Shown: piece after piece, positions 35,011 to 50,130 of the stretch
Numbering within the stretch: the stretch's first letter is position 1
How the letters are laid out: each line of letters starts with the position of its first letter
Translations under genes and position numbers: made by a program
NCBI GenBank assembly: GCA_015847255.1
Contig: JADLZK010007310.1
Location: forward strand, 93,927-157,926
Direction of reading: 5' to 3'
DNA length: 64,000 bases
DNA from: Hyparrhenia diplandra
Taxonomy: Eukaryota; Streptophyta; Magnoliopsida; Poales; Poaceae
Notes under the pieces: model-generated
Told to the model about the DNA's origin: nothing
What the model saw: the letters and a program-made list of their open reading frames with translations, nothing else
Databases searched by the model: none

Positions 35011-38000
35011 CTTGTCATAGGCCTCTAAGTAGCACGTGTTTAGAGTGAAATCTTGGAATTCCATCGAAAATCTCTCAGGTCGACCTACGCACCGAAACAA
35101 GAAGGGAATGACATGAAAGGTACATAGGAGTTAGGGTGGATAGGTTAGATGATGGTAGGATCAATTACATTACGTTCCCCAACTGTTAATATTTGTTTCT
35201 GGATGTGACGTTAGGGACTGCCAGCGCCGATTTTTGCGTGAACTCAAAACAAAGAGAAGTTTCCAATCCGGCTATAATCGAGCAAGACTTTTTCGCGGTT
35301 GTGGAATCAAATGCCTCAGCCTAGAGAACCTAAACTTTAAGAAGTGGACCATTAGAGAATTTTTCTAAGAATCACTTGTCATAGGCCTCAAAGTAGCACT
35401 TGTTTAGAGTGAAATCTTGAAATTCCTTCGAAAATCTCTATGTCGACCTACTTACCGAAACACGAAGGGGAACGACACGAAAGTTACATAGGAAGTTAGG
35501 GTGGATAGGTTATATGATCGTAGGATCAATTACACTGCGTTCCCCAACCGTTAATATATGTTTCTGGATGTGACATTTAGGGACTGCTTGCGCAGATTTC
35601 AGCGCGAACCCAAAACAAAGAGAAGCTTCCAATCCAGCTATAGAATCGAACTAGATTTTTTCGCGGTTGGGGAATCAAATGCTTCACCCTAGAAAACCTA
35701 AATTTGAAGAAGTGGACCATTAGTGAGTTTTTCTAAGAATGACTTGTCATAGGCCTCAATGTAGTACGCGTTTAGAGTGAAATCTTGGAATTCCATCGAA
35801 AATCTCTATGTTGACCTACGTACCGAAACAAGAAGGGGAACGACACGAAAGGTACATCGGAAGTTAGGGTGGATATGTTAGATGATGGTAGGATCAATTA
35901 CATTGTGTTCCCCAACCGTTAATATATGTTTCTGGATGTGACATTTTGTGAATGCTGGGGTTGATTTGAGCGCGAACTCAAAACAAAGAGAACTTTCCAA
36001 TCCGGCCATAGAATCGAGCTAGACTTTTTTGCGGTTCGGGAATCAAATGCCTCAGCCTAGAGAACCTAAACTTGAAGAAGTGGACCATTAGAGAGTTTTT
36101 CTAAGATTCACTTGTCATAGGCCTCAAAGTAGCACGTGTTTAGAGTGAAATCTTGGAATTCCATCGAAAATCTCTGTGTCGACCTACGTACCGAAACAAG
36201 AAGGGGAATGACATGAAAGGTACATAGGAGTTAGGGTGGATAGGTTAGATGATGGTAGGATCAATTACATTACGTTCCCCAACTGTTAATATATGTTTCT
36301 GGATGTGACGTTAGGGACTGCCAGCGCCGATTTTTGCGTGAACTCAAAACAAAGAGAAGTTTCCAATCCGGCTATAATCGAGCAAGACTTTTTTGCGGTT
36401 GTGGAATCAAATGCCTCACCCTAGAGAACCTAAACTTGAAGAAGTGGACCATTAGAGAGTTTTTCTAAGATTCACTTGTCATAGGCCTCAAAGTAGCACG
36501 TGTTTAGAGTGAAATCTTGGAATTCCATCGAAAATCTCTATGTCGACCTACGTACCGAAATAAGAAGGGGAACGACATAAAAGGTACATAGGAGTTAGGG
36601 TGCATAGGTTAGATGATGGTAGGATCAATTACATTGTGTTCCCCAACCGTTAATATGTGTTTCTGGATGTGACATTAGAGACTGCTAGCGTCGATTTTAG
36701 AGTGAATTCAAAAAACAGAGAAGTTTCCAATCCGGCTATAATCGAGCAAGACTTTTTTGGGTTGTGGAATCAAATGCCTCCCTAGAGAACCTAAACTTGA
36801 AGATGTGGACCATTAGAGAGTTTTTCTAAGAATCACTTGTCATAGGCCTCAAAGTAGCACTTGTTTTGAGTGAAATCTTGAAATTCCTTCGAAAATCTCT
36901 ATGGCGACCTACGTACCGAAACAAGAAGGGGAACGACACGAAAGTTACATAGGAAGTTAGCGTGTATAGGTTATATGATGGTAGGATCAATTACATTGCG
37001 TTCCCCAACCGTTAATATATGTTTACGGATGTGACATCTAGGATCGCTGCTTGCGCAGATTTCAGCGCGAACACAAAACAAAGAGAACTTTCCAATCCAG
37101 CTATAGAATCGAGCTAGACTTTTTCACGGTTGGGGAATCAAATGCCTCACCCTAGAGGAAATTCCATCAAAAATCTAGGCCTCAAAGTAGCACTTGTTTA
37201 GAGTGAAATCTTGAAATTCCTTCGAAAAATCTCTATGTCGACCTACGCACCGAAATAAGAAGGGAACGACATAAAAGGTACATAGGAAGTTAGGGTGCAT
37301 AGGTTATATGATGGTAGGATCAATAACATTGCGTTCCCCAACCGTTAATATGTGTTTCGGATGTGACATTAGAGATTTGCTTGTGCCGTTTTTAGCATGA
37401 ACTCAAAACAAAGAGAAGTTTCCAATCCGGCTATAGAATCGAAGCAAGATTTTCGCGGTTGGGGAATCAAATGCCTCACCCTAGAAAACCTAAATTTGAA
37501 GATGTGGACCATTAGAGAGTTTTTTCTAAGAATCACTTGTCATAGGCCTCAAAGTAGCACTTGTTTTGAGTGAAATCTTGAAATTCCATCGAAAATCTCT
37601 ATGTCGACCTACGTCACGAAACAAAAGAAGGGGAACGACATAAAAGGTACATAGGAGTTAGCGTGTATAGGTTAGATGATGGTAGGATCAATTACATTAC
37701 GTTCCTCAACCGTTAATATATGTTTCTGGATGTGACATAGAGAGGGACTACTTGCGCCGATTTTAGCGTGAACCCAAAACAAGAGGAGTTTCCAATCCGG
37801 CTATAATCGAGCAAGACTTTTTTCATGGTTGGGGAATCAAATGCCTCACCCTAGAAACCTAAATTTGAAGATGTGGACCATTAGTGAGTTTTTCTAAGAA
37901 TCACTTGTCATAGGCCTCAAATTAGCACTTGTTTTGAGTGAAATCTTGGAATTCCATCGAAAATCTCTATGTCGACCTACGTCACCGATATAAGAAGGGA

Positions 38001-39399
38001 ACGACAATAAAAGGTGCATAGGAGTTAGGGTGGATAGGTTAGATAATGGTAGGATCAATTACATTACGTTCCCCAACCGTTAATATATGTTTCGGATGTG
38101 ACATTAGAGATTGCTAGCGCCGATTTTTAGCGTGAACTCAAAACAAAAGAAGTGTCCAATCCGGCTATAATCGAAAGCAAGACTTTTTTGCGGTTGTGGA
38201 ATCAAATGCCTCACCCATAGAGAACCTAAACTTGAAGATGTGGACCATTAGAGAGTTTTTCTAAGAATCACTTGTCATAGGCCTCAAAGTAGCACTTGTT
38301 TAGAGTGAAATCTTGGAATTCCATCAAAAATCTCTATCGACCTACGTGCGAAACAAGAAGGGAATGACATGAAAGGTACATAGGAGTTAGGGTGGATAGA
38401 TTAGATGATGCTAGGATGAATTGCATTGCGTTCCCAACCGTTAGTATATGTTTCTGAATGTGACATTTAGGGACAGCTTTTGCGCTGATTTCAGCGTGAA
38501 CTCAAAACAAAGAGAAGTTTCCAATCCAGCTATAATCGAGCAAGACTTTTTCGCGGTTGTGGAATCAAATGCCTCACCCTAGAAAACCTAAATTTGAAGA
38601 AGTGGACCATTAGTGAATTTTTCTAATAATCACTTGTCATAGGCCTCAAATTAGCACTTGTTTAGAGTGAAATCTTGGAATTCCATCGAAAATCTCTATG
38701 TCGACCTACGTACCGAAATAAGAAGGGGAACAACATAAAAGGTACATAGGAGTTAGGGTGCATAGGTTAGATGATGGTAGGATCAATTACATTGCGTTCC
38801 CCAACCGTTAATATGTGTTTCGGATGTAACATTTAGAGATCGCTAGCGCCGATTTTAGCGTGAACTCAAAAACAAAGAGAAGTTTCCAATCCGGCTATAA
38901 TCGAAGCAAGACTTTTTTCGCGGTTGGGGAATCAAATGCCTCACCCTAGAAAACCTAAACTTGAAGATGTGGACCATTAGTGAGTTTTTCTAAGAATCAC
39001 TTGTCATAGGCCTCAAAGTAGCACTTGTTTTGAGTGAAATCTTGAAATTCCTTCGAAAATCTCTCTATGTTGACCTACGCATCGAAACAAGAAGGGAAAC
39101 AACACGAAAGTTACATAGGAAGTTAGCGTGGATAGGTTATATGATGGTAGGATCAATTACATTGTGTTCCCCAACCGTTAATATATGTTTACGGATGTGA
39201 CATTTAGGAATCTTTGGGGTTGATTTCAGCGCGAACTCAAAACAAAGAGAACTTTCCAATCCGGCCATAGAATCAAGCTAGACTTTTCACGGTTGGGGAA
39301 TCAAATGCCTCACCCTACAAAAACTAAATTTGAAAAAGTGGACCATTAGAGAGTTTTTCTAAGAATCACTTGTCATAGGCCTCAAAGTAGCACTTGTGT

Positions 39400-42300
39400 A
39401 GAGTGAAATCTTGGAATTCCATCGAAAATCTCTATCGACCTATGTACCAAAACTAGAAGGGAACGACATGAAAGGTACATAGGAGTTTGGGTGGATAGGT
39501 TAGATGATGCTAGGATCAATTACATTGCGTTCCCAAGCCTGTAATATATGTTTCTGAATGTGACATTTAGGGACAGCTTTTGCGCTGATTTCAGCGAACT
39601 CAAAACACAAAACAAAGAGCTTTTTTTCCAATCCAAATGCCTCTATGTAATGGACCATTAGAGTTTTTTTTTCACTTGTCATAGGCCTCTTGTGGTGTTT
39701 TGAGTGAAATCATGGAATTCCATCAAAAATCTCTATGTCGACCTACGTCATCGAAATAAGAAGGGGAACAACATAAAAGGTACATAGGAGTTAGGGTGCA
39801 TAGGTTAGATGATGGTAGGATCAATTACATTGTGTTCCCCCAACCGTTAATATGTGTTTATGGATGTGACATTAGAGGCGCTAGCGCCGTTTTTAGCGTG
39901 AACTCAAAAACAGAGAAGTTTCCAATCTGGCTATAATCAAGCAAGACTTTTTCGCGGTTGTGGAACCAAATGCCTCAGCCTAGAGAACCTAAACTTGAAG
40001 ATGTGGACCATTAGAGAGTTTTTCTAAGAATCACTTGTCATAGGCCTCAAAGTAGCACTTGTTTTGAGTGAAATCTTGAAATTCCTTCAAAAATCTCTAT
40101 GTCCACCTACGTACCGAAACAAGAAGGGGAACAACACAAAAGTTACATAGGAAGTTAGCGTGTATAGGTTATATGATGGTAGGATCAATTACATTGCGTT
40201 CCTCAACCGTTAATATATGTTTACGGATGTGACATCAAGGGACTGCTTGCGTAGATTTCAAAGCGAACCCAAAACAAAGAGAAGTTTCCAATCCGGCAAT
40301 AGAATCGAGCTAGACTTTTTTCACGGTTGGGGAATCAAATGCCTCACCCAAGAAAACCTAAATTTGAAGAAGTGGACCATTAGTGAGTTTTTCTAAGAAT
40401 CACTTGTCATAGGCCTCAATGTAGCATGCGTTTAGAGTGAAATCTTGGAATTCCATTGAAAATCTCTATGTTGACCTACGTGCATCGAAACAAGAAGGGA
40501 AAGCGACATAAAGGTACATTAGAAGTTAGCGTGGATAGGTTAGATGATGGTAGGATCAATTACATTGTGTTCCCCAACCGTTAATATATGTTTTACGGAT
40601 GTGACATTTTGTGAATGCTTTGGGGTTGATTTGAGCATGAACTCAAAACAAAGAGAACTTTCCAATCCGGCTATAGAATCGAGCTAGACTTTTTTCGCGG
40701 TTGTGGAATCAAATGCCTCACCCTAGAGAACCTAAACTTGAAGATGTGGACCATTACAGAGTTTTTCTAAGAATCACTTGTCATAGGCCTCAAAGTAGCA
40801 CTTGTTTTGAGTGAAATCTTGAAATTCCTTCGAAAATCTCTATGGCGACCTACGCATCAGAAACAAGAAGGGAACGACACGAAAGTTACATAGGAAGTTA
40901 GCGTGTATAGGTTATATGATGGTAGGATCAATTACATTGCGTTCCCCAACCGTTAATATATGTTTCTGGATGTGACATCTAGGGACTGCTTGCGCAGATT
41001 TCAGCGCGAACCCAAAACAAAGAGAACTTTCCGATCCAGCGATAGAATCGAGCTAGACTTTTTCACGGTTGGCGAATCAAATGCCTCACACTAGAGAACC
41101 TAAACTTGAAGATGTGGACCATTACGGAGTTTTTCTAAGAATCACTTGTCATAGGCCTCAAAGTAGCACTTGTTTAGAGTGAAATCTTGAAATTCCTTCG
41201 AAAATCTCTATGTCGACCCTACGTACCAAAACACGAAGGGAACGACACGAAAGTTACATAGGAAGTTAGGGTGGATAGGTTATATGATGGTAGGATCAAT
41301 TACATTGCGTTCCCCCAACCGTTAATATATGTTTCGGATGTGACATTTAGGGATCTGCTTGCCGAGATTTCAGCCTTGAACTCAAAAACAAAGAGAAGCT
41401 TCCAATCCAGCTATAGAATCGAACTAGATTTTTCGCGGTTGGGGAATCAAATGCCTCACCCTAGAAAACCTAAATTTGAAGAAGTGGACCATTAGAGAGT
41501 TTTTCTAAGAATCACTTGTCATAGGCCTCAAAGTAGCGCTTGTTTAGAGTGAAATCTTGGAATTCCATCGAAAATCTCTCAGAACGACCTACGTCTCGAA
41601 ATAAGGAGGGCAACGACATAAATGGTACATAGGAGTTAGGGTGCATAGGTTAGATGATGGTAGGATCAATTACATTACGTTCCCCAACCGTTAATATATC
41701 TTTCTGGATGTGACATTAGAGACTGCTAGCGCCGATTTTAGCGTGAACTGAAAACACAGAGAAGTTTCCAATCCGGCTATAATCGAGCAAGACTTTTTCA
41801 TGGTTGTGGAATCAAATGCCTCAGCCTAGAGAACCTAAACTTGAAGATGTGGACCATTAGAGAGTTTTTCTAAGAATCACTTGTCATAGGCCTCAAAGTA
41901 GCACTTGTTTAGAGTGAAATCTTGGAATTCCATCGAAAATCTCTATCGACCTACGTATTAAAACTAGAAGGGAACGACACGAAAGGTACATACGAAGTTA
42001 GGGTGGATAGATTAGATGATGCTAGGATCAATTACATTACGTTCCCCAACCGTTAATATATGTTTTCGAATGTGACATTTAGGGACAGCTTTTGCGCTGA
42101 TTTCAGCGCGAACCCAAAACAAAGAGAAGTTTCCAATCCAGCTATGTAATCGAAGCTAGACTTTTTCGCAGTTGTGGAATCAAATGCCTCACCCTAGAAA
42201 CCTAAATTTGAAGAAGTGGACCATTAGTGAGTTTTGCTAAGAATCACTTGTCATAGGCCTCAAATTAGCACGTGTTTAGAGTGAAATCTTGGAATTCCAT

Positions 42301-44000
42301 CGAAAATCTCTATGTCGACCTACGTACCGAAATAAGAAGGGGAACGACATAAAAGGTGCATAGGAGTTAGGGTGCATAGGTTAGATAATGGTAGGATCAA
42401 TTACATTGCGTTCCCCAACCGTTAATATGTGTTTTCCGGATGTGACATTAGAGATCGCTAGCGCCGATTTTAGCGTGAACTCAAAACACAAAGAAGTGTC
42501 CAATCCGGCTATAATCGAGCAAGACTTTTTCGCGGTTGTGGAATCAAATGCCTCAGCATAGAGAACCTAAACTTGAAGATGTGGACCATTATAGAGTTTT
42601 TCTAAGAATCACTTGTCATAGGCCTCAAAGTAGCACTTGTTTTGAGTGAAATCTTGAAATTCCTTCGAAAATCTCTATGGCGACCTACGCATCAAAACAA
42701 GAAGGGGAACGACACTAAAGTTACATAGGAAGTTAGCGTGTATAGGTTATATGATGGTAGGATCAATTACATTGCGTTCCCCCAACCGTTAATATATGTT
42801 TCTCGGATGTGACATCTAGGGACAGCTTGCGAGATTTCAGCGTGAACCCAAAAACAAAGAGAACTTTCCGATCCAAATGATAGAATCGAGCTAGACTTTT
42901 TTCACGGTTGGGGAATCAAATGCCTCACACTAGAGAACCTAAACTTGAAGATGTGGACCATTAGAGAGTTTTTCTAAGAATCACTTGTCATAGGCCTCAA
43001 AGTAGAACTTGTGTAGAGTGAAATCTTGGAATTCCATCGAAAATCTCTATCGACCTACGCACAAAAAACTAGAAGGGAAACGACACTAAAGGTACATACG
43101 AAGTTTGGGTGGATAGGTTAGATGATGCTAGGATCAATTACATTGCGTTCCCAGCCGTTAATATATGTTTCTGAATGTGACATTTAGGGACAGCTTGCGC
43201 TGATTTCAGCGCGAACACAAAACAAAGAGAAGTTTCCAATCCAGCTATGTAATCGAGCTAGACTTTTTCGCGGTTGTGGTGTTTTGAGTGAAATCATGGA
43301 ATTCCATCAAAAATCTCTGTGTCGACCTACGTACCGAAATAAGAAGGGGAACAACATAAAAGGTACATAGGAGTTAGGGTGCATAGGTTAGATGATGGTA
43401 GAATCAATTACATTGCGTTCCCCAACCGTTAATATGTGTTTCTGGATGTGACATTAGAGACTGCTAGCGCCGTTTTTAGCGTGAACTCAAAACACAGAGA
43501 AGTTTCCAATCCGGCTATAATCAAGCAAGACTTTTTCGCGGTTGTGGAACCAAATGCCTCAGCCTAGAGAACCTAAACTAGAAGATGTGGACCATTAGAG
43601 AGTTTTTCTAAGAATCACTTGTCATAGGCCTCAAAGTAGCACTTGTTTTGAGTGAAATCTTGAAATTCCTTCGAAAATCTCTATGTCCACCTACGTACCG
43701 AAACAAGAAGGGGAACAACACGAAAGTTACATAGGAAGTTAGCGTGTATAGGTTATATGATGGTAGGATCAATTACATTGCGTTCCTCAACCGTTAATAT
43801 ATGTTTCTGGATGTGACATCAAGGGACTGCGTGCGTAGATTTCAGAGCGAACCCAAAACAAAGAGAAGCTTCCAATCCAGCTATAGATTCGAACTAGATT
43901 TTTCGCGGTTGGGGAATCAAATGCCTCACCCTAGAAAAACCTAAATTTGAAGAAGTGGACCATTAGAGAGTTTTTCTAAGAATCACTTGTCATAGGCCTC
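39400..44000 (+). repeat. Duplicated satellite segment at about 3.58-kb spacing
   Basis: A stretch of about 0.9 kb at 39.4-40.3 kb recurs at 43.0-43.86 kb. Shared private variants are TGGTGTTTTGAGTGAAATCA, GGGGAACAACATAAAAGG (about 39765 and 43350), TGGAACCAAATGCC (39961 and 43545) and TATGTCCACCTACG. Both contain a truncated monomer, in the first copy with additional scrambling at 39595-39690. It records a segmental duplication inside the array. Confidence 0.7.
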
Positions 44001-44599
44001 AAAGTAGCAGTTGTTTAGAGTGAAATCTTGGAATTCCATCGAAAATCTACTGGTGTCGACCTACGCATCGAAATAAGAAGGGGAACGACATAAAAGGTAC
44101 ATAGGAGTTAGGGTCCATAGGTTAGATGATGGTAGGATCAATTACATTACGTTCCCCAACCGTTAATATATGTTTCTGGATGTGACATTAGAGACTGCTA
44201 GCACCGATTTTAGCGTCAACTCAAAAACAGAGAAGTTTTCAATCTGGCTATAATCGAGCAAGACTTTTTTCGTGGTTGTGAATCAAATGCCTCAGCCTAG
44301 AGAACCTAAACTTGAAGATGTGGACCATTAGAGAGTTTTTCTAAGAATCACTTGTCATAGGCCTCAAAGTAGCACTTGTTTAGAGTGAAATAGTGGAATT
44401 CCATCGAAAATCTCTGTGTCGACCTACGTACCGAAACAAGAAGGGGAATGACATGAAAGGTACATAGGAGTTAGGGTGGATAGGTTAGATGATGGTAGGA
44501 TCAATTACATTACATTCCCCAACTGTTAATATATGTTTACGGATGTGACGTTAGGGATTACTTGGCGCGATTTTTGCGTGAACTGAAAACAAAGAGAAC

Positions 44600-47500
44600 T
44601 TTCCAATCCGGCTATAATCGAGCAAGACTTTTTCACGGTTGTCGAATAAAATGCCTCAGCCTAGAGAACCTAAACTTTAAGAAGTGGACCATTAGAGAGT
44701 TTTTCTAAGAATCACTTGTCATAGGCCTCAAAGGAGCACTTGTTTAGAGTGAAATCTTGAAATTCCTTCGAAAATCTCTATGTTGATCTACGCATCAAAA
44801 ACACGAAGGGAAGCGATACGAAAGTTACATAGGAAGTTAGGTGGATAGGTTATATGATGGTAGGATCAATTACATTGCGTTCCCCAACCGTTAATATATG
44901 TTTTGGATGTGACATTTAGGGATTTGCCGCAGCAGATTTCAGTGAACCCAAAACAAAAGCGAAGCTTCCAATCCAGCTATAGAATCGAACTAGATTTTTT
45001 CGCGGTTGGGGAATCAAATGCCTCACCCTAGAAAACCTAAATTTGAAGAAGTGGACCATTAGAGAGTTTTTCTAATAATCACTTGTCATAGGCCTCAAAG
45101 TAGCACTTGTTTAGAGTGAAATCTTGGAATTCCATCGAAAATCTCTGTGTCGACCTACGTACCGAAATAAGAAGGGGAACGACATAAAAGGTACATAGGA
45201 GTTAGGGTGCATAGGTTAGATGATGGTAGGATCAATTACATTACGTTCCCCAACCGTTAATATATGTTTCTGGATGTGACATTAGAGACTGCTAGCGCCG
45301 ATTTTAGCGTGAACTCAAAACACAGAGAAGTTTCCAATCCGGCTATAATCGAGCAAAACTTTTTCCTGGTTGTGGTATCAAATGCCTCAGCCTAGAGAAC
45401 CTAAACTTGAAGATGTGAACCATTAGAGAGTTTTTCTAACAATCACTTGTCATAGGCCTGAAACTAGCACTTGTTTGAGTGAAATCTTGAAATTCCTTCG
45501 AAAATCTCTATGTCGACCTACGTACCGAAACAAGAAGGGGAACGACACGAAAGTTACATAGGAAGTTAGAGTGTATAGGTTATATGATGGTAGGATCAAT
45601 TACATTGCGTTCCTCAACCGTTAATATATTTTTCGGATGTGACATCAAGGGGATCGCTTGCGCAGATTTTTTGAGCGAACCCAAAACAAAGAGAAGTTTC
45701 CAATCCAGCTATAGAATCGAGCTAGACTTTTTTCGCGGTTGGGGAATCAAATGCCTCACCCTAGAAAACCTAAATTTGAAGAAGTGGACCATTAGTGAGT
45801 TTTTCTAAGAATCACTTGTCATAGGCCTCAATGTAGCACGCGTTTAGAGTGAAATCTTGGAATTCCATCGAAAATCTCTATGTTGACCTACGCATCAAAA
45901 CAAGAAGGGGAACGACATAAAAGGTGCATTGGAAGTTTGGGTGGATAGGTTAGATGATGGTAGGATCAATTACATTGTGTTCCCCAACCGTTAATATATG
46001 TTTCCGGATGTGATATTTTGTGAATGCTTTGGGGTTGATTTGAGCGTGAACTCAAAACAAAGAGAACTTTCCAATCCGGCTATAGAATCGAGCTAGACTT
46101 TTTCGCGGTTGTGGAATCAAATGCCTCAGCCTAGAGAACCTAAACTTGTAGAAGTGGACCATTAGAGAGTTTTTCTAAGATTCACTTGTCATAGGCCTCA
46201 AAGTACCACGTGTTTAGAGTGAAATCTTGGAATTCCATCGAAAATCTCTCGTGTCGACCTACGCATCGAAACAAGAAAGGGAATGACATGAAAGGTACAT
46301 AGGAGTTAGGGTGGATAGGTTAGATGATGGTAGGATCAATTACATTACGTTCCCCAACTGTTAATATATGTTTCGGATGTGACGTTAGGGATTGCCAGCG
46401 CCGATTTTTTGCGTGAACTGAAAAACGAAGAGAACTTTCCAATCCGGCTATAATCGAGCAAGACTTTTTCACGGTTGTCGAATAAAATGCCTCAGCCTAG
46501 AGAACCTAAACTTTAAGAAGTGGACCATTAGAGAGTTTTTCTAAGAATCACTTGTCATAGGCCTCAAAGTAGCACTTGTTTAGAGTGAAATCTTGAAATT
46601 CCTTCGAGAATCTCTATGTCGATCTATGCACCAAAAAACACGAAGGGAACGACACTAAAGTTACATAGGAAGTTAGGGTGGATAGGTTATATGATGGTAG
46701 GATCAATTACATTGCGTTCCCCAACCGTTAATATATGTTTTTCGGATGTGACATTTAGGGATTGCTCGCGCAGATTTCAGCGAACCCAAAAAACAAAAGA
46801 GAAGCTTCCAATCCACTATAGAATCGAACTAGATTTTTTTCGCGGTTGGGGAATCAAATGCCTCACCCTAGAAAACCTAAATTTGAAGAAGTGGACCATT
46901 AGAGAGTTTTTCTAATAATCACTTGTCATAGGCCTCTAAGTAGCACTTGTTTAGAGTGAAATCTTGGAATTCCATCGAAAATCTGGTCGACCTACGCAAC
47001 GAAAAATAAGAAGGGGAACGACATAAATGGTACATAGGAGTTAGGGTGCATAGGTTAGATGATGGTAGGATCAATTACATTACGTTCCCCAACCGTTAAT
47101 ATATGTTTCGGATGTGACATTAGAGATCGCTAGCGCCGATTTTAGCGTGAACTCAAAACACAGAGAAGTTTCCAATCCGCTATAATCGAGCAAAACTTTT
47201 TCCTGGTTGTGGTATCAAATGCCTCAGCCTAGAGAACCTAAACTTGAAGATGTGGACCATTAGAGAGTTTTTCTAACAATCACTTGTCATAGGCCTGAAA
47301 CTAGCACTTGTTTTGAGTGAAATCTTGAAATTCCTTCGAAAATCTCTATGTCGACCTAAACGCATCGAAACAAGAAGGGAAACGACGAAAGTTACATAGG
47401 AAGTTAGAGTGTATAGGTTATATGATGGTAGGATCAATTACATTGCGTTCCTCAACCCGTTAATATATGTTTTGGATGTGACATCAAGGGATCTGCTAGC

Positions 47501-50130
47501 GCAGATTTCGAGCGAACCCAAAACAAAGAGAAGTTTCCAATCCGGCTATAGAATCGAGCTAGACTTTTTTCGCGGTTGGGGAATCAAATGCCTCACCCTA
47601 GAAAAACCTAAATTTGAAGAAGTGGACCATTAGTGAGTTTTTCTAAGAATCACTTGTCATAGGCCTCAATGTAGCACGCGTTTAGAGTAAAATCTTGGAA
47701 TTCCATCGAAAATCTCTATGTTGACCTACGTACCGAAACAAGAAGGGGAACGACACGAAAGGTACATTGGAAGTTAGGGTGGATAGGTTAGATGATGGTA
47801 GGATCAATTACATTGTGTTCCCAACCGGTTAATATATGTTTACGGATGTGACATTTTGTGAATGCTTTGGGGTTGATTTGAGCTTGAACTCAAAAAACAA
47901 AGAGAACTTTCCCATCCGGCTATAGAATCAAGCTAGACTTTTTCACGGTTGTGGAATCAAATGCCTCAGCCTAGAGAACCTAAACTTGAAGAAGTGGACC
48001 ATTAGAGAGTTTTTCTAAGATTCACTTGTCATAGGCCTCAAAGTAGCACGTGTTTAGAGTGAAATCTTGGAATTCCATCGAAAATTTCTGTGTCGACCTA
48101 CGTACCGAAACAAGAAGGGGAATGACATGAAAGGTACATAGGAGTTAGGGTGGATAGGTTATATGATGGTAGGATCAATTACATTACGTTCCCCAACTGT
48201 TAATATATGTTTCTGGATGTGACGTTAGGGATTGCCTGCGCCGATTTTTGCGTGAACTGAAAACAAAGAGAACTTTCCAATCCGGCTATAATCGAGCAAG
48301 ACTTTTTCACGGTTGTCGAATAAAATGCCTCAGCCTAGAGAACCTAAACTTTAAGAAGTGGACTATTAGAGAGTTTTTCTAAAAATCACTTGTCATAGGC
48401 CTCAAAGTAGCACTTGTTTAGAGTGAAATCTTGAAATTCCATCGAAAAATCTCTATGTCGATCTACGCATCGAAACACGAAGGGGAACGACACGAAAGTT
48501 ACATAGGAAGTTAGGGTGGATAGGTTATATGATGGTAGGATCAATTACATTGCGTTCCCCAACCGTTAATATATGTTTCGGATGTGGCATTTAGGGATTT
48601 TGCTTGCTAGCGCAGATTTCAGCTTGAACCCAAAAAACAAAGCGAAGCTTCAATCCAGCTATAGAATCGAACTAGATTTTTTCGCGGTTGGGGAATCAAA
48701 TGCCTCACCCTAGAAAACCTAAATTTGAAGAAGTGGACCATTAGAGAGTTTTTCTAAGAATCACTTGTCATAGGCCTCAAAGTAGCACTTGTTTAGAGTG
48801 AAATCTTGGAATTCCATCGAAAATCTACGTGGTCGACCTACGCAGAAATAAGAAGGGGAACGACATAAAAGGTACATAGGAGTTAGGGTGCATAGGTTAG
48901 ATGATGGTAGGATCAATTACATTACGTTCCCCAACCGTTAATATATGTTTCTGGATGTGACATTAGAGATTTGCTAAGCGCCCGATTTTTAGCGTGAACT
49001 CAAAAACACGTAGAAGTTTCCAATCCGGCTATAATCGAGCAAAACTTTTTCCTGGTTGTGGTATCAAATGCCTCAGCCTAGAGAACCTAAACTTGAAGAT
49101 GTGGACCATTAGAGAGTTTTTCTAACAATCACTTGTCATAGGCCTGAAACTAGCACTTGTTTGAGTGAAATCTTGAAATTCCTTCGAAAATCTCTATGTC
49201 GACCTACGTACCGAAACAAGAAGGGGAACGACAACGAAAGTTACATAGGAAGTTAGCGTGTATAGGTTATATGATGGTAGGATCAATTACATTGCGTTCC
49301 TCAACCGTTAATATATGTTTCTGGATGTGACATCAAGGGACAGCTTGCGCAAATTTCAGAGCGAACCCAAAACAAACAGAAGTTTCCAATCCAGCTATAG
49401 AATCGAGCTAGACTTTTTCGCGGTTGGGGAATCAAACGCCTCACCCTAGAAAACCTAAATTTGAAGAAGTGGACCATTAGTGAGTTTTTCTAAGAATCAC
49501 TTGTCATAGGCCTCAATGTAGCACGCGTTTAGAGTGAAATCTTGGAATTCCATCGAAAATATCTATGTTGACCTACGTACCGAAACAAGAAGGGGAACGA
49601 CACGAAAGGTACATTAGAAGTTAGGGTGGATAGGTTAGATGATGGTAGGATCAATTACATTGTGTTCCCCAACGGTTAATATATGTTTTCGGATGTGACA
49701 TTTTGTGAATCTTTGGGGGTTGATTTGAGCTTGAACTCAAAACAAAGAGAACTTTCCAATCCGGCTATAGAATCGAGCTAGACTTTTTTTCGCGGTTGTG
49801 GAATCAAATGCCTCAGCCTAGAGAACCTAAACTTGAAGAAGTGGACCATTAGAGAGTTTTTCTAAGATTCACTTGTCATAGGCCTCAAAGTAGCATGTGT
49901 TTAGAGTGAAATCTTGGAATTCCATCGAAAAATCTACGCGGTCGACCTACGTCATCAAAACAATTAGGGGAATGACATGAAAGGTACATAGGAGTTAGGG
50001 TGGATAGGTTAGATGATGGTAGGATCAATTACATTACGTTCCCCAACTGTTAATATATGTTTCTTGATGTGACGTTAGGGATCGCCAATGCTGATTTTTG
50101 CGTGAACTCAAAACAAAGAGAAGTTTCCAA
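44600..50130 (+). repeat. Higher-order repeat 2, about 1.84 kb, five monomers
   Basis: Three consecutive copies are marked by TTTTCCTGGTTGTGGTATCA at about 45361, 47207 and 49047, GGTTGTCGAATAAAATGCC at about 44637, 46474 and 48311, and TTTTGTGAATG-type variants at about 46016, 47854 and 49701. All spacings are 1836-1847 bp, five full monomers. The private variants keep their order in each copy, which shows duplication of the whole pentamer. Confidence 0.88.

Noticed and set aside
46616..46915. Recurrent open frames in the satellite with the peptide MMVGSITLRS
   Set aside because: The same peptide appears wherever the monomer is open by chance; frames break at different points in each monomer and there is no conserved start or stop. 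They are by-products of the repeat.
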